From Limnovirga soli (GTDB taxonomy: Bacteria; Bacteroidota; Bacteroidia; Chitinophagales; Chitinophagaceae): 64,000 bases of DNA. Positions 1 to 9,410 of this stretch are shown in pieces (within the stretch, counting starts at the first letter, position 1; each line of letters begins with the position of its first letter). The stretch lies in NCBI RefSeq assembly GCF_013106755.1, contig NZ_WHPF01000015.1:1-64000 (forward strand). Reading direction: 5' to 3'. Below the pieces are notes generated by a model. It was not told the origin of the DNA. It searched no databases and saw only the letters and a program-made list of their open reading frames with translations. The position numbers and the translations under genes are program-made.

Positions 1-298
1 TAACGTTGGTTTGGCTAAAAAATAAACCATAATTGGTATTGCCGCTATATTGAAAAGCGTATTTGTTACCACCTACCTTATATGCAGCTGTACCATTAAA
101 CAAAAGGTTACCATTAGCATCTACACTAATGCTATTTGCAGCGCCACCAAGTTTACTGGTGCCCACTACTTCCAATGCTGATGCAGGCGCCAATGTACCT
201 ATGCCTACATTGCCTGTTGTTGGAAATGTATTTGTTTGTGCATTGGCAGTGAAGTGAGCTACTGCAAGAAACAAAAGAGCAAACGAAATCTTTTTCAT
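1..298 (-). CDS. Secreted S74-type/T9SS surface protein, N-terminal part (cut by window edge)
   Basis: The reverse strand is open from an ATG at 298 to the window edge, so only the first 99 residues are present. It begins with a signal peptide (MKKISFALLFLAVAHFTANA) followed by QTNTFPTTGNVGIGT. This matches the start of the complete gene at 43871-45532 (NTFPAAGNVGIGT, then shared GNLLF and YKV motifs), so the two are paralogues. By that paralogy the missing part probably holds an intramolecular chaperone (peptidase S74) domain and a T9SS sorting domain, as in phage-tail-like surface proteins of Bacteroidota. The N-terminal match is seen directly; the C-terminal content is inference. Inverted repeats lie upstream at 366-426. 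Confidence 0.75.
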   Translation of the reverse strand, partial: MKKISFALLFLAVAHFTANAQTNTFPTTGNVGIGTLAPASALEVVGTSKLGGAANSISVDANGNLLFNGTAAYKVGGNKYAFQYSGNTNYGLFFSQTNV

Positions 299-365
299 AA
301 AGTGATTTTTGGTTTTTGATTTTATCCGTGACACAAATCTCCACCAAAAAGAAGGGTTGATTTTG

Positions 366-379
366 TACTAAACTTAGTA
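366..379. promoter_or_regulatory. Short palindrome TACTAA-AC-TTAGTA
   Basis: TACTAA and TTAGTA are exact inverse complements separated by two bases. The site lies 68 bp upstream of the surface-protein start at 298 and next to a longer inverted repeat (385-426) that contains the same TACTAA word. A regulator-binding role is inference. Confidence 0.4.
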
Positions 380-384
380 TATGC

Positions 385-426
385 AACTCCTAAATATAGT
401 AAGCGCTTGTACTAATTTTAGGAGTT
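385..426. promoter_or_regulatory. Long inverted repeat upstream of the surface protein gene
   Basis: Two 17-base arms (385-401 and 410-426) match as inverse complements at 15 of 17 positions, around an 8-base centre that contains AGCGCT. The outer arms begin AACTCCTAAA and end TTAGGAGTT. It may be an operator or the hairpin of a leader transcript for the gene starting at 298. No T-run follows on either side, so a terminator is less likely. Confidence 0.45.
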
Positions 427-549
427 ATACCTTGTAATAAAATGATCTGATTATATTTCACGCTTGTTAGATATGGAGGACATGCGAAAGATGAAAGGAT
501 AGGGTAAATTTTTGACAACTATGTAAGCTGCTGCCAAAGGTTATGGCGC

Positions 550-566
550 ACAAGAGTGCGACGCAA
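550..566 (+). repeat. Dispersed 17-bp core repeat, copy 1 (forward, A variant)
   Basis: Exact core ACAAGAGTGCGACGCAA in the divergent gap between the surface protein (298) and the sensor kinase (658). Confidence 0.9.
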
Positions 567-657
567 CTTAGCTGCTATGAAATACAGATGCCGGGGACAC
601 CATAATTGCAACTCATTTATTTTAAAATAATAAAACTTATAGCATACTTTAGCCGAT

Positions 658-3600
658 ATGCGTAACGCAATTACTTTATTGATTGTAGTAGCATGCTGCA
701 TGTTAAATGCGGCCAGCTCGTTTGCGCAAATTGATGCCAAACAGGTGTATCCAGTTTTTGAGAAACTAACCGCAGAATACGGTTTATCACAAGGCACGTT
801 GCAGGATATTTTACAGGATAATGAAGGCTTTATGTGGTTTGCCACACAGGATGGCCTTGACAGATATGACGGCTACCACATGAAGGTTTACCGGTATAAC
901 CCTGATGATACATTTTCATTACCTGACAATGACATTCAACAAATTGAGCAGGATGATCATGGCAATATCTGGATTGGTACCTTAACCAAAGGACTGTTTT
1001 TATTTGATACAAAGCAGGAGCGCTTTTATCCTGTGAATCCTGGAACAATTACCAAACAATCAGCAGATGAAATAAGGGCAATTGAATGCCGGGGAAATAA
1101 AATGTGGATGCTGTTTGGTACTGATTATTGTGTGTACGACATTAGTAATATAGCCATTCAAAACGTTATTAGTACTGGTAAAGCCAGTATCAAACAGGAA
1201 TTTAGTTTTCACAGCCTTTCCAATATTACCGGAAAAAATCTAATTGATGAATTTGGCGTATTCTGGATAAAGTGGATGCCAGATAACAGCATCTTCATGG
1301 CCTGGAAGGATTCTGTAATGATAATGAAACCACAAGCGGGCAGTAAACAATGGAAAGTGGATTATATGAAAGCGCCTTTATTTGGGATGGATAAAAACCA
1401 AACTATCTATCATTTTTATCCGATAGGAAATGGCGATAGCATTGTATTTATAGGTATATCAACACTTTCCGTTTATAGCAAAGCCCAAAACAAAGTTATT
1501 TATCAGAAAAGCTTTGGCGAATACAGTCAGTTGGCTGATAATTTTTACTGGTATTACCCGGTTTTTGTGAATGATGAAGAAATTTTGTTTTTTGATAAGC
1601 TTAATTGCCTTTCTTTTAATCCACGTACCCTACAGTTTAAAAGATACAATGTAGCCAAGACCGACCCCAACGGTCATTTTACCAGTTTTGCAAATTACAA
1701 AGACAGGGATGGGATATTATGGGTGGGCGATATAGGCCATGGACTTTATAAATACAATAGCAGGAGAGAATTATTTGGCATTGGCAAACCCCTTGCAGAT
1801 GAATCCATCTTTAATGAAGATAATGTAGGCAATGTGTATTGTTTCGATGGCACTCAATCCTATATAATAAATCCTAAAGACAGAACGCAACAACCAGCAA
1901 TTACACCGCAATTACTGGCCGGGAAATGGCTACGCCCAACCGTATTGAGTGCAGATGAAAAAGGAAACATCTGGTTTAGGGCAACAAATAGAGAAAAATT
2001 CGAAAAATTAAACCGGTATTACGATACAGCAACTCCCCGCCCTTCAAAACGTATATTCTGGAAAGCGATTAACCTGTTGAAATATAATGTGCTTACCGGT
2101 AAAATTGAAGACCACACTGATCTTGTACCCGACGAAGTTTTTGGAAATGGCAGGTATCAGCTATCTGCATTTACAGATGCCGGCAATAATCTATGGCAAC
2201 TAATATATGGCGCCGACAAAAATTGCAGGTTTGAGGTTGCAGATGCAAATACCGGAAAACCAAAAGCAATATATATATTGCCTCTACCCGAAAAACAAGT
2301 TGACAGGGATATATTTTATTTTACCCATTGGCAAGATGTTGACGGTATTTTTTGGTTTGGCACCAATCAGGGTTTGTTCAGGTTTGATGAGCCCAGGAAG
2401 CAATGGAAAATATATAAAAACAATACATCCGACACAACTTCCATAAGCGGTGACTATATTTTCTCTATTTGTGCAGATCCAAAGCAACCAAACAAGTATT
2501 TGTGGATTGGCACTAATGGCCGCGGCTTTAACAGATTCGACAAACAAACAGGAAAATGCATCAGATACAGCGATAAAGATGGCCTTCCTAATAACACCGT
2601 ATTTGGTATCCTGAATGATGATTTTGGCAATCTCTGGATGAGTACCAACAAAGGCATCAGCTGTTTCAACACACAGCAAAAAAGTTTTAGAAATTTTACT
2701 ACTGAAGACGGACTGCCCGGCAATGAATTTGAGAGAGGCCAATTTCTAAAAACAAAATCAGGCGAAATGTTTTTCGGTGGTGTTAATGGCATTGTTTGGT
2801 TCAAACCCGCAGACCTATTAAATTCAGCACTTTCTGCCAACAACATTTTTATTACGGGGCTAAATCTTTTTAACAAGCCCATCGACTACAAAAAAGACAG
2901 TTCTCTAATTAACAAACCCATTCAGTACACGCAAAGCATAACATTACCATATGCAAAGAATGTAATTAGCCTTGAGTTTGCCCTGTTGCAATTTACCAGC
3001 CCCGAAAAAAAACATTATAAATACAAACTACAGGGTTTTAACAAGGAATGGGTTGATAATGGCACCAGTAACACGGTTACTTTTACAAACCTGGATCCGG
3101 GCACTTATGTATTTCAGGTAACAGGCAGCAACAGTGATGGTGTATGGAACGAACATGGCACCTCGTTAACCATTATTATAACACCGCCATGGTACAGAAC
3201 CTGGTGGTTCCTAAGTTTGGTGGCATTGATTGTTGCAGGTGCTTTATATGCTACCTATCGTTTCAGGTTATACCAATCTTTGCAACTGCTTAACATGCGC
3301 AACAAAATTGCAAGTGATCTGCACGACGAGATTGGCTCAACTCTTAGCAGTATCACTGTTTACAGCGATATCATCGAAGAACGTGAACAGGATGAGGAAC
3401 TAAAACTTATCGCCGGCAGAATTAGCACCAGCTCCCGTAATACTTTGGTAGCTATGAGTGATATTGTATGGAGTATCAACCCCAAAAACGACCGCTTCGA
3501 CAATATTTTACTTCGTATGAAATCTTATGCATACGAAATACTCGAAACACAAAACCGCCAGTTTCACTTTGAGGCAGATGAAAGATTGAGCGATCTTAAA

Positions 3601-3885
3601 CTCTCCATGAACGATCGTAAAAATTTCTACCTCATTTTTAAAGAGGCCTTAAACAATGCAGTGAAATATGCACAACCAACCAATGTATGGATCACCGTTC
3701 ACCTATTAAACAATTATATTTTATTTACACTTAAAGACGATGGTATCGGTTTTAACCTGTTGGATTACAAGGAAGGCAATGGACTGATCAACATAAAAAG
3801 AAGAAGTAAAGATCTAAAAGGTGCTGTCAATATAAAATCAGCACCAGGAAAAGGAACAGAAATTTCACTCCAGTTTCCTATATAA
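658..3885 (+). CDS. Propeller-type sensor histidine kinase (Reg_prop, Y_Y_Y, HisKA_3, HATPase)
   Basis: This 1075-residue kinase starts with a signal peptide ending near SSFAQ. A long periplasmic part holds two-component propeller repeats (for example GFMWFATQDGLDRYDG and NIWIGTLTKGLFLFD), followed by a Y_Y_Y domain around residues 750-840 (YKYKLQGFNKEWVDNG) and one membrane helix (WWFLSLVALIVAGALYATY). The cytoplasmic HisKA_3 domain carries the phospho-acceptor His889 in SDLHDEIGSTLSS. The ATPase domain has an N-box with Asn1000 (KEALNNAVKYA) and a DDGIGF G1 box from residue 1027. The response regulator gene follows 168 bp downstream on the same strand, so they probably form one NarL-type pair. 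In Bacteroidota such sensors often detect glycans, but the ligand here is unknown. Confidence 0.95.
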   Translation: MRNAITLLIVVACCMLNAASSFAQIDAKQVYPVFEKLTAEYGLSQGTLQDILQDNEGFMWFATQDGLDRYDGYHMKVYRYNPDDTFSLPDNDIQQIEQDDHGNIWIGTLTKGLFLFDTKQERFYPVNPGTITKQSADEIRAIECRGNKMWMLFGTDYCVYDISNIAIQNVISTGKASIKQEFSFHSLSNITGKNLIDEFGVFWIKWMPDNSIFMAWKDSVMIMKPQAGSKQWKVDYMKAPLFGMDKNQTIYHFYPIGNGDSIVFIGISTLSVYSKAQNKVIYQKSFGEYSQLADNFYWYYPVFVNDEEILFFDKLNCLSFNPRTLQFKRYNVAKTDPNGHFTSFANYKDRDGILWVGDIGHGLYKYNSRRELFGIGKPLADESIFNEDNVGNVYCFDGTQSYIINPKDRTQQPAITPQLLAGKWLRPTVLSADEKGNIWFRATNREKFEKLNRYYDTATPRPSKRIFWKAINLLKYNVLTGKIEDHTDLVPDEVFGNGRYQLSAFTDAGNNLWQLIYGADKNCRFEVADANTGKPKAIYILPLPEKQVDRDIFYFTHWQDVDGIFWFGTNQGLFRFDEPRKQWKIYKNNTSDTTSISGDYIFSICADPKQPNKYLWIGTNGRGFNRFDKQTGKCIRYSDKDGLPNNTVFGILNDDFGNLWMSTNKGISCFNTQQKSFRNFTTEDGLPGNEFERGQFLKTKSGEMFFGGVNGIVWFKPADLLNSALSANNIFITGLNLFNKPIDYKKDSSLINKPIQYTQSITLPYAKNVISLEFALLQFTSPEKKHYKYKLQGFNKEWVDNGTSNTVTFTNLDPGTYVFQVTGSNSDGVWNEHGTSLTIIITPPWYRTWWFLSLVALIVAGALYATYRFRLYQSLQLLNMRNKIASDLHDEIGSTLSSITVYSDIIEEREQDEELKLIAGRISTSSRNTLVAMSDIVWSINPKNDRFDNILLRMKSYAYEILETQNRQFHFEADERLSDLKLSMNDRKNFYLIFKEALNNAVKYAQPTNVWITVHLLNNYILFTLKDDGIGFNLLDYKEGNGLINIKRRSKDLKGAVNIKSAPGKGTEISLQFPI

Positions 3886-3952
3886 AAAAACGTTTAAATT
3901 TTATTGGTTAAACACTAATTAACCCGGCAGTAAATCCTTCATGAAGCATTCG

Positions 3953-3969
3953 TTGCGTCGCACTCTTGT
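3953..3969 (-). repeat. Dispersed 17-bp core repeat, copy 2 (reverse, A variant)
   Basis: Exact core in reverse orientation, between the sensor kinase and its response regulator. Confidence 0.9.
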
Positions 3970-4053
3970 GCAGCAACAAGTGTATTCAGCAGAAAAAACG
4001 CAATACTAATATTAGGACAATAAAAAATGTCAGCTAAAATATAATTTTACAAA

Positions 4054-4689
4054 ATGGCAATAAAAGTAATTGTATATGACGATAATAAAGACCGGCGTGA
4101 AAGCCTGAAAATATTGATTAATATTCAATCAGAAATGGCATGCACAGGCATTTTCAAAGATTGCCTTAATGTGTGGGACGATATTGTGAATACCCAGCCC
4201 GACGTAATATTAATGGATATAGACATGCCAGACATGAGTGGTATTGAGGGCGTGAAGATGATACGTAAACAGTATCCTGATGTTAAGATAATCATGCAAA
4301 CTGTTTTTGATGATACCGATAAAATATTTGCAGCTATCGAAGCCGGCGCTGATGGGTATTTTCTTAAAACAACACCCACCGCAAAAATTATCGAAGGCAT
4401 TAAAGAAGTAATGGAAGGTGGTGCCCCCATGACAGCCACCGTAGCCAAAAAAGTGCTGGCAAAATGCAAGGAGCAACCCAAAAATGTAAAAGAAGTTTTT
4501 GAGTTAAACGAACAGGAACGTACCATTTTAAACCATCTGGTAAATGGCCTTAGTTATAAAATGATTGCCGATACTACTGACATGACTTATACCACCGTAA
4601 ACATGTATATAAAACGCATTTACAAAAAATTGCAGGTACATTCCGCCACAGAAGCCATTTCAAAAGCCATTCGCAATAATATCGTATAA
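4054..4689 (+). CDS. LuxR/NarL-family response regulator
   Basis: The 211-residue protein has an N-terminal receiver domain (about 3-120) with acidic pocket DD at 9-10, phospho-acceptor Asp55 in ILMDIDMPDMSG and the conserved Lys in FLKTT. A C-terminal LuxR-type helix-turn-helix follows (about 148-207: LNEQERTILNHLVNGLSYK, then TTVNMYIKRIYKKLQVHSA). It is the natural partner of the kinase ending at 3885, because HisKA_3 kinases pair with NarL/LuxR regulators. Its target genes cannot be read from the sequence. Confidence 0.95.
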   Translation: MAIKVIVYDDNKDRRESLKILINIQSEMACTGIFKDCLNVWDDIVNTQPDVILMDIDMPDMSGIEGVKMIRKQYPDVKIIMQTVFDDTDKIFAAIEAGADGYFLKTTPTAKIIEGIKEVMEGGAPMTATVAKKVLAKCKEQPKNVKEVFELNEQERTILNHLVNGLSYKMIADTTDMTYTTVNMYIKRIYKKLQVHSATEAISKAIRNNIV

Positions 4690-4755
4690 CAATAACTGGT
4701 TTTTTTGGTACCGGGGCTTATATTGCAGTATTGTTTAAATACTAAATTTACAGCC

Positions 4756-6873
4756 ATGAAAAAGGTACTGCCTTTACTATTGGTTCTTTTTTATATGAAT
4801 ACATATGCCCAACAACAAGCTGCATTTACCGGCAACTATCCTGCAACAAAAAAAGTAAACCAAACAGATGACTTTTTTGGTACAACAGTCGCCGACCCCT
4901 ACCGCTGGCTGGAAAACGATACTGCTGCAGATACCAAAGTCTGGGTACAAGAACAAAATACAGTTACACAGGCCTATTTAAATAAAATTCCTTTTAGGGA
5001 TAAAATAAAAAACAGGTTAACCCAATTATGGAATTATGAAAGGTTCTCTGCCCCGTTTACAGAGGGCGCTTTTACCTATTTCTACAAAAACAATGGCCTG
5101 CAAAACCAGGCAGTTTTATACCGTCAAACAGAAGCAGGCACCCCTGAAGTCTTTCTTGACCCTAACACTTTCTCAACAGATGGCACCATTGCCTTATCTG
5201 GCATAGAATTTACCCATGATGGTTCGCTGGCGGCATATACTATTAGCATTGGTGGCAGCGATTGGAATAAACTGATGGTGATTAACACTACCACTAAACA
5301 ACTGCTTGATGATACACTGGAAGTAAAATTTAGCGGTATAGCGTGGGCAGGTAACCAGGGGTTTTATTATAGCACTTACGATAAACCTGCCGACGGCAGT
5401 ATTCTTAGCGGACTTACCAGCCAGCACAAACTGATGTATCATCAACTGGGCACCAAACAATCGGATGATGTGCTGATATTTGGGGGTGCGCTTACTCCGC
5501 GCCGTTATATTGGCGCCTATGTAACCGAAAATCAGGAATGGCTGGTAATTACTGCTGCCGAAGCTACTTATGGCAATGAGTTATATATTAAATCGCTGGT
5601 TAAAAAAGATGCGCCTATAGTACCCATAGTAACAGGTTATGCTACCGAACCCTATGTGGTTTATGCCAACCAGGATTTATTATACATACTTACCAATGAA
5701 AATGCACCCAATAAAAAACTGGTTATTGCACCGGCAGCCACACCAACACCTAACCATTGGAAAGAACTGATAGCCGAGACAGCCTTTCCATTATCAGTGA
5801 CTACCTGCGGGGGTAAACTATTTGCCCAATACCTTAAAGATGCAGTTTCCCTGGTAATTCAATACAACCTGGATGGTACCAAAGAAAAAGAAATACCATT
5901 ACCCGGCTTAGGTACTGCCAGCGGTTTTAGCGGTAAAAAAACCGAGCACCAGCTGTATTTTAGTTTTACCAGCTATATATATCCGCCCACTATTTTTAGC
6001 TACGATATTGCCAAAGCAACATCAGTAGTATATAAAAAATCCAATGTGCAGTTTAATGCTGCAGATTATGAAAGCCGGCAGGTAATGTATCCATCTGCCG
6101 ATGGCACTAAAATACCTATGATTATCACCTGTAAAAAAGGTACGGTATTAAACGGGAAAAACCCCACCCAACTATATGGTTATGGCGGTTTTGGTGTTAG
6201 CCTTACGCCAGCATTTAGTGTATCTAATCTAGTGTTTATGGAGAATGGCGGCGTGTATGCCGTTGCCAATTTACGTGGCGGTGGCGAGTATGGCGATGCC
6301 TGGCATATTGCCGGCACCAAAATGCAAAAACAAAATGTATTTAACGATTTTATAGCCGCTGCTGAATATTTAATTAAAGAACAATATACCAGTCCGGCAT
6401 ACCTTGCCATTTCCGGGGGGAGCAATGGAGGTTTACTGGTTGGAGCCTGTATGACACAAAGACCCGAGTTATTTCGCGTTTGCCTTCCGGCGGTGGGCGT
6501 TATGGATATGCTGCGCTATCATAAATTTACTGCCGGCGCAGGCTGGGCATACGATTATGGCACCGCAGATGATAGCAAGGAAATGTTTGATTACCTGTAC
6601 AAATATTCTCCGGTACAAAACCTGCGGCCGGGTACCTGTTACCCTGCCACCATGGTAACCACCGCCGATCATGATGACCGGGTGGTGCCTGCACACTCAT
6701 TTAAATTTGCGGCAGGTTTACAGGCAGCACAATCCTGCAATAATGCCACTCTAATTAGAATAGAAAGCAATGCGGGCCATGGTGCAGGTAAACCTACTTC
6801 TAAAACCATTGAAGAAATTACTGATAAGCTGAGTTTTATATTTTGGAATATGGGTATTGATTACAACCATTAA
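4756..6873 (+). CDS. Prolyl oligopeptidase (S9A family)
   Basis: Start chosen at ATG 4756 because a signal peptide (MKKVLPLLLVLFYMNTYAQ) begins there; an in-frame upstream start at 4705 would only add 17 non-conserved residues. The 705-residue protein has an N-terminal beta-propeller with the family motif DPYRWLEND and a C-terminal alpha/beta-hydrolase domain. The triad is visible as Ser556 (SGGSNGG), the Asp of DHDDR (638-642) and His675 (AGHGAG). It cleaves short proline-containing peptides after proline, here in the periplasm. Length matches the usual 690-720 residues. It stands alone between repeat copies 2 and 3. Confidence 0.95.
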   Translation: MKKVLPLLLVLFYMNTYAQQQAAFTGNYPATKKVNQTDDFFGTTVADPYRWLENDTAADTKVWVQEQNTVTQAYLNKIPFRDKIKNRLTQLWNYERFSAPFTEGAFTYFYKNNGLQNQAVLYRQTEAGTPEVFLDPNTFSTDGTIALSGIEFTHDGSLAAYTISIGGSDWNKLMVINTTTKQLLDDTLEVKFSGIAWAGNQGFYYSTYDKPADGSILSGLTSQHKLMYHQLGTKQSDDVLIFGGALTPRRYIGAYVTENQEWLVITAAEATYGNELYIKSLVKKDAPIVPIVTGYATEPYVVYANQDLLYILTNENAPNKKLVIAPAATPTPNHWKELIAETAFPLSVTTCGGKLFAQYLKDAVSLVIQYNLDGTKEKEIPLPGLGTASGFSGKKTEHQLYFSFTSYIYPPTIFSYDIAKATSVVYKKSNVQFNAADYESRQVMYPSADGTKIPMIITCKKGTVLNGKNPTQLYGYGGFGVSLTPAFSVSNLVFMENGGVYAVANLRGGGEYGDAWHIAGTKMQKQNVFNDFIAAAEYLIKEQYTSPAYLAISGGSNGGLLVGACMTQRPELFRVCLPAVGVMDMLRYHKFTAGAGWAYDYGTADDSKEMFDYLYKYSPVQNLRPGTCYPATMVTTADHDDRVVPAHSFKFAAGLQAAQSCNNATLIRIESNAGHGAGKPTSKTIEEITDKLSFIFWNMGIDYNH

Positions 6874-6980
6874 AAGTACGGCCCCTTCGCCTTTATAAAA
6901 AGATAATGCCTTACCTATTAGCAACTTAGTTGGTGGTGAAATCTACAAGGTATTAATCTGCTGCGTAGCATTACTGCTGT

Positions 6981-6997
6981 ACAAGAGTGCGACGCAA
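6981..6997 (+). repeat. Dispersed 17-bp core repeat, copy 3 (forward, A variant)
   Basis: Exact core in the convergent gap between prolyl oligopeptidase and apbE. Confidence 0.9.
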
Positions 6998-7043
6998 GGG
7001 AAGCTACATTCCTGTATCAACAGCTGGGTACAAAATCCTGTAT

Positions 7044-8051
7044 TTAGTGGTGCATTAGGGCATAAAAAGCCGTGCTGGCGGTATCGGCAACGTCACCATT
7101 GGGTTTGCGGTAAATAATATAGGCGGCCAGGTTTTTATGTTGCTCGGTAAAATGCAGGGCACTATCGCGGCCCATTACCATTAGCGCATTGTCGTATGCA
7201 TCAGCAGTGGTAGCATCGGTTGCATAAACGGTAACACTAATCATTTCGTTTTGTATGGAATAACCGGTGCGGGGATCTATAAGATGCGAAATTTTTTTGC
7301 CTCCACTCTCATAATATTTGCGGTAGTTGCCCGAGGTAGTAATGGCCCCGCTATCCAATGCCAGTATTAGCTGCATGGTTTCGGCGGCAGTATCATTATC
7401 GGGAGGTGCTTCTATACCAATTTTCATTTTATCGCCATTGGGTTTATGGCCTTTAATGCGCAGTTCGCCGCCAATTTCTACTATATAGTTGGTTATGCCC
7501 TGCTGCTGTAAAAAATTGGCTACCACATCTACACTATAGCCCTGTGCAATGCCATTCATATCCATTTGTATACAGGGTAATTGTTTGCCAATAAACTGGC
7601 CCTGTAATAATAATTTATTGCTTCCTATGCAGGGCATTATTTGGTGTATGACAGTGCTATCGGGCAAAGTATTTGTTTTTTGGGCGCCAAAACCCCAGGC
7701 TTGTACCAATGGAGCAACTGTAATATCAAACAAACCACTGGTGGCCTTATAGGTAGCCATTGATGCATTATATACATTTACCAGGTGCTCATCGGCAGCT
7801 ATGCCCCTGGCTGCCCTATTAAACTGTGTAATAAGCGAATAGGGTTTGTATAAAGACAATGAGCTATCAATTCGTTGTAATATGCTATCTATCTGCCGCC
7901 TTGTTACCAAACTATCGGCCGCATAATAAGTTATATGGTAGGTAGTGCCTTGAGCATACCCGTCAATTTCAATTCTACGGTTGCTGGCTGTTGAAAATAA
8001 CATGCCCGTTATGGTGGCTGTGTACGCTAATGCAAAAAATATCCATCGCAT
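7044..8051 (-). CDS. apbE: FAD:protein FMN transferase (ApbE family)
   Basis: This 335-residue protein begins with a membrane/signal segment (MRWIFFALAYTATITGMLF) without a lipobox cysteine. It shows the ApbE core motifs GYAQGTTYHITYY, DMNGIAQGYSVDVV, IVEIGGELRIKG, TTSGNYRKYYESGGKKISHL with IDPRTG, and TADAYDNALMVMG. The family links FMN covalently to threonine in exported flavoproteins such as NqrB/NqrC, RnfG or FMN-binding reductases. No such substrate is adjacent, so the target is presumably elsewhere in the genome. It is followed on the same strand by nothing related; the upstream gene is a T9SS cargo protein ending 69 bp away. Confidence 0.93.
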   Translation of the reverse strand: MRWIFFALAYTATITGMLFSTASNRRIEIDGYAQGTTYHITYYAADSLVTRRQIDSILQRIDSSLSLYKPYSLITQFNRAARGIAADEHLVNVYNASMATYKATSGLFDITVAPLVQAWGFGAQKTNTLPDSTVIHQIMPCIGSNKLLLQGQFIGKQLPCIQMDMNGIAQGYSVDVVANFLQQQGITNYIVEIGGELRIKGHKPNGDKMKIGIEAPPDNDTAAETMQLILALDSGAITTSGNYRKYYESGGKKISHLIDPRTGYSIQNEMISVTVYATDATTADAYDNALMVMGRDSALHFTEQHKNLAAYIIYRKPNGDVADTASTAFYALMHH

Positions 8052-8120
8052 AAAACAAAGCTACAATAACGGGCATGCAAAACAACAAAAACCTGGTTGG
8101 TTCAATTGAAAATTAGTAAG

Positions 8121-9104
8121 CTATTTGTAAATGGCTTTTGTATAAAGTGTATTGCCAACCATCATTTTAATAAGATATACGCCACTGGCAGCATTGCCCA
8201 TATTTAAAGCAATCTGGTTATTGCCTGCGGGTAATATGCCTTTATTAATACGACTAACCAAATTGCCATTGGCAGCATATATTTCCACCTGTACTTTGGT
8301 GGCTGCGGGCAATTGCAATTGTAACTGACTATTGCTGTTAACCGGGTTAGGATAAACACTCCATTTAACAGCATTGGCATTGGCTGCAATGGATTGCGTC
8401 TGGTTACTTACCATTACAGGTACAGGCTGCATGGCAGAGCCGGTTGGCTTACCCCATACCACCAAATAAAATGCACCGGGCTGACCATTTACCTTGTTTA
8501 CTTTACCACCCTTTGTGCCATCATAATACCAGGTGAGTGCGGTATTGCTGCTTTGCGCTGTACCACCAATGGTATAAAGTGGCCCATGGGTATAACCACC
8601 AATAAGGCTATCGCTGGCAATTGAAAAACTCATACCGGCAAAAAAGGTATTATAGCCACGTACCAGTACATCTTTTACTGTTTTAACCCTAAACAACGTG
8701 TGTACACTATCGCCATAGGTTTTAAACAAATTGCCAAATACACCACGGCCATATGCATTTAAAGAATCAATAGGTTTTGGTGGGTAAGTACATAGCCTGT
8801 TAAGGTTGGTGGCACTGGCATTAACCTGCGAGTAATAGAAGTTAACCCAAAGCGGTATTTGCCTGCCATATTTGCCAAAGGCAAAAGTAATTCCAGTAAC
8901 ATCCAGCGAGTCGGTAGTGCCCATTAGCGCTGTTGGAATGTTTACATCATCCAGATAAATAATGGGTGTACCCGTGGTGGTATTTACTGTTGCAGGATTG
9001 TAAAATAAACTGGCTGAAGTGTTGCTATAAATAGTTTGCGCCATTGTGTTTGGCCCAAAACATATAGCTGCAGTAATGGATAAAAGAGATACAAATCTTT
9101 TCAT
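8121..9104 (-). CDS. Secreted protein with T9SS C-terminal sorting domain, function unknown
   Basis: The 327-residue protein has a signal peptide (MKRFVSLLSITAAICFGPNTMAQ), an unassigned beta-rich middle of about 220 residues, and a C-terminal type A T9SS sorting domain (about 248-327) opening with WSVYPNPV and ending with VYLIKMMVGNTLYTKAIYK. It is therefore likely exported across the outer membrane through the Por/T9SS system and either released or surface-anchored. I do not recognise the middle domain. Confidence 0.85.
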   Translation of the reverse strand: MKRFVSLLSITAAICFGPNTMAQTIYSNTSASLFYNPATVNTTTGTPIIYLDDVNIPTALMGTTDSLDVTGITFAFGKYGRQIPLWVNFYYSQVNASATNLNRLCTYPPKPIDSLNAYGRGVFGNLFKTYGDSVHTLFRVKTVKDVLVRGYNTFFAGMSFSIASDSLIGGYTHGPLYTIGGTAQSSNTALTWYYDGTKGGKVNKVNGQPGAFYLVVWGKPTGSAMQPVPVMVSNQTQSIAANANAVKWSVYPNPVNSNSQLQLQLPAATKVQVEIYAANGNLVSRINKGILPAGNNQIALNMGNAASGVYLIKMMVGNTLYTKAIYK

Positions 9105-9267
9105 TTTGTTTGATTATGGTTATTAGCCGAAAGGTAGGCTTAAGCCTTTGATAGCGCATTGCCGGTTAACCCCAACAGGAAATTTATGCCACTGAACGGG
9201 TCTGCAGTTGATGGATGTATTTTAAATATTTTTTGGGCCGGCTTGTGATTATACAAGGCATCGCCGC

Positions 9268-9284
9268 TTGCGTCGCACACTTGT
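9268..9284 (-). repeat. Dispersed 17-bp core repeat, copy 4 (reverse, T variant)
   Basis: Exact core in reverse orientation. It is the last copy before the accessory island; the next copy is at 14161. Confidence 0.9.
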
Positions 9285-9410
9285 ACGGTTGGTAATGCTG
9301 TGTAGCTTTTATTAAAGTAAAATGAAAAGGGAATTGTTGATCTGGCCTACTTCATCAAAGCTATTTTATGGATTAGTTGTTGCAGGTGGCCCTAATTTTA
9401 AAATACATAT

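Noticed and set aside
2284-2882. Long antisense frames inside the sensor kinase gene
   Set aside because: They overlap a full-length, well-supported kinase gene and have no family features.
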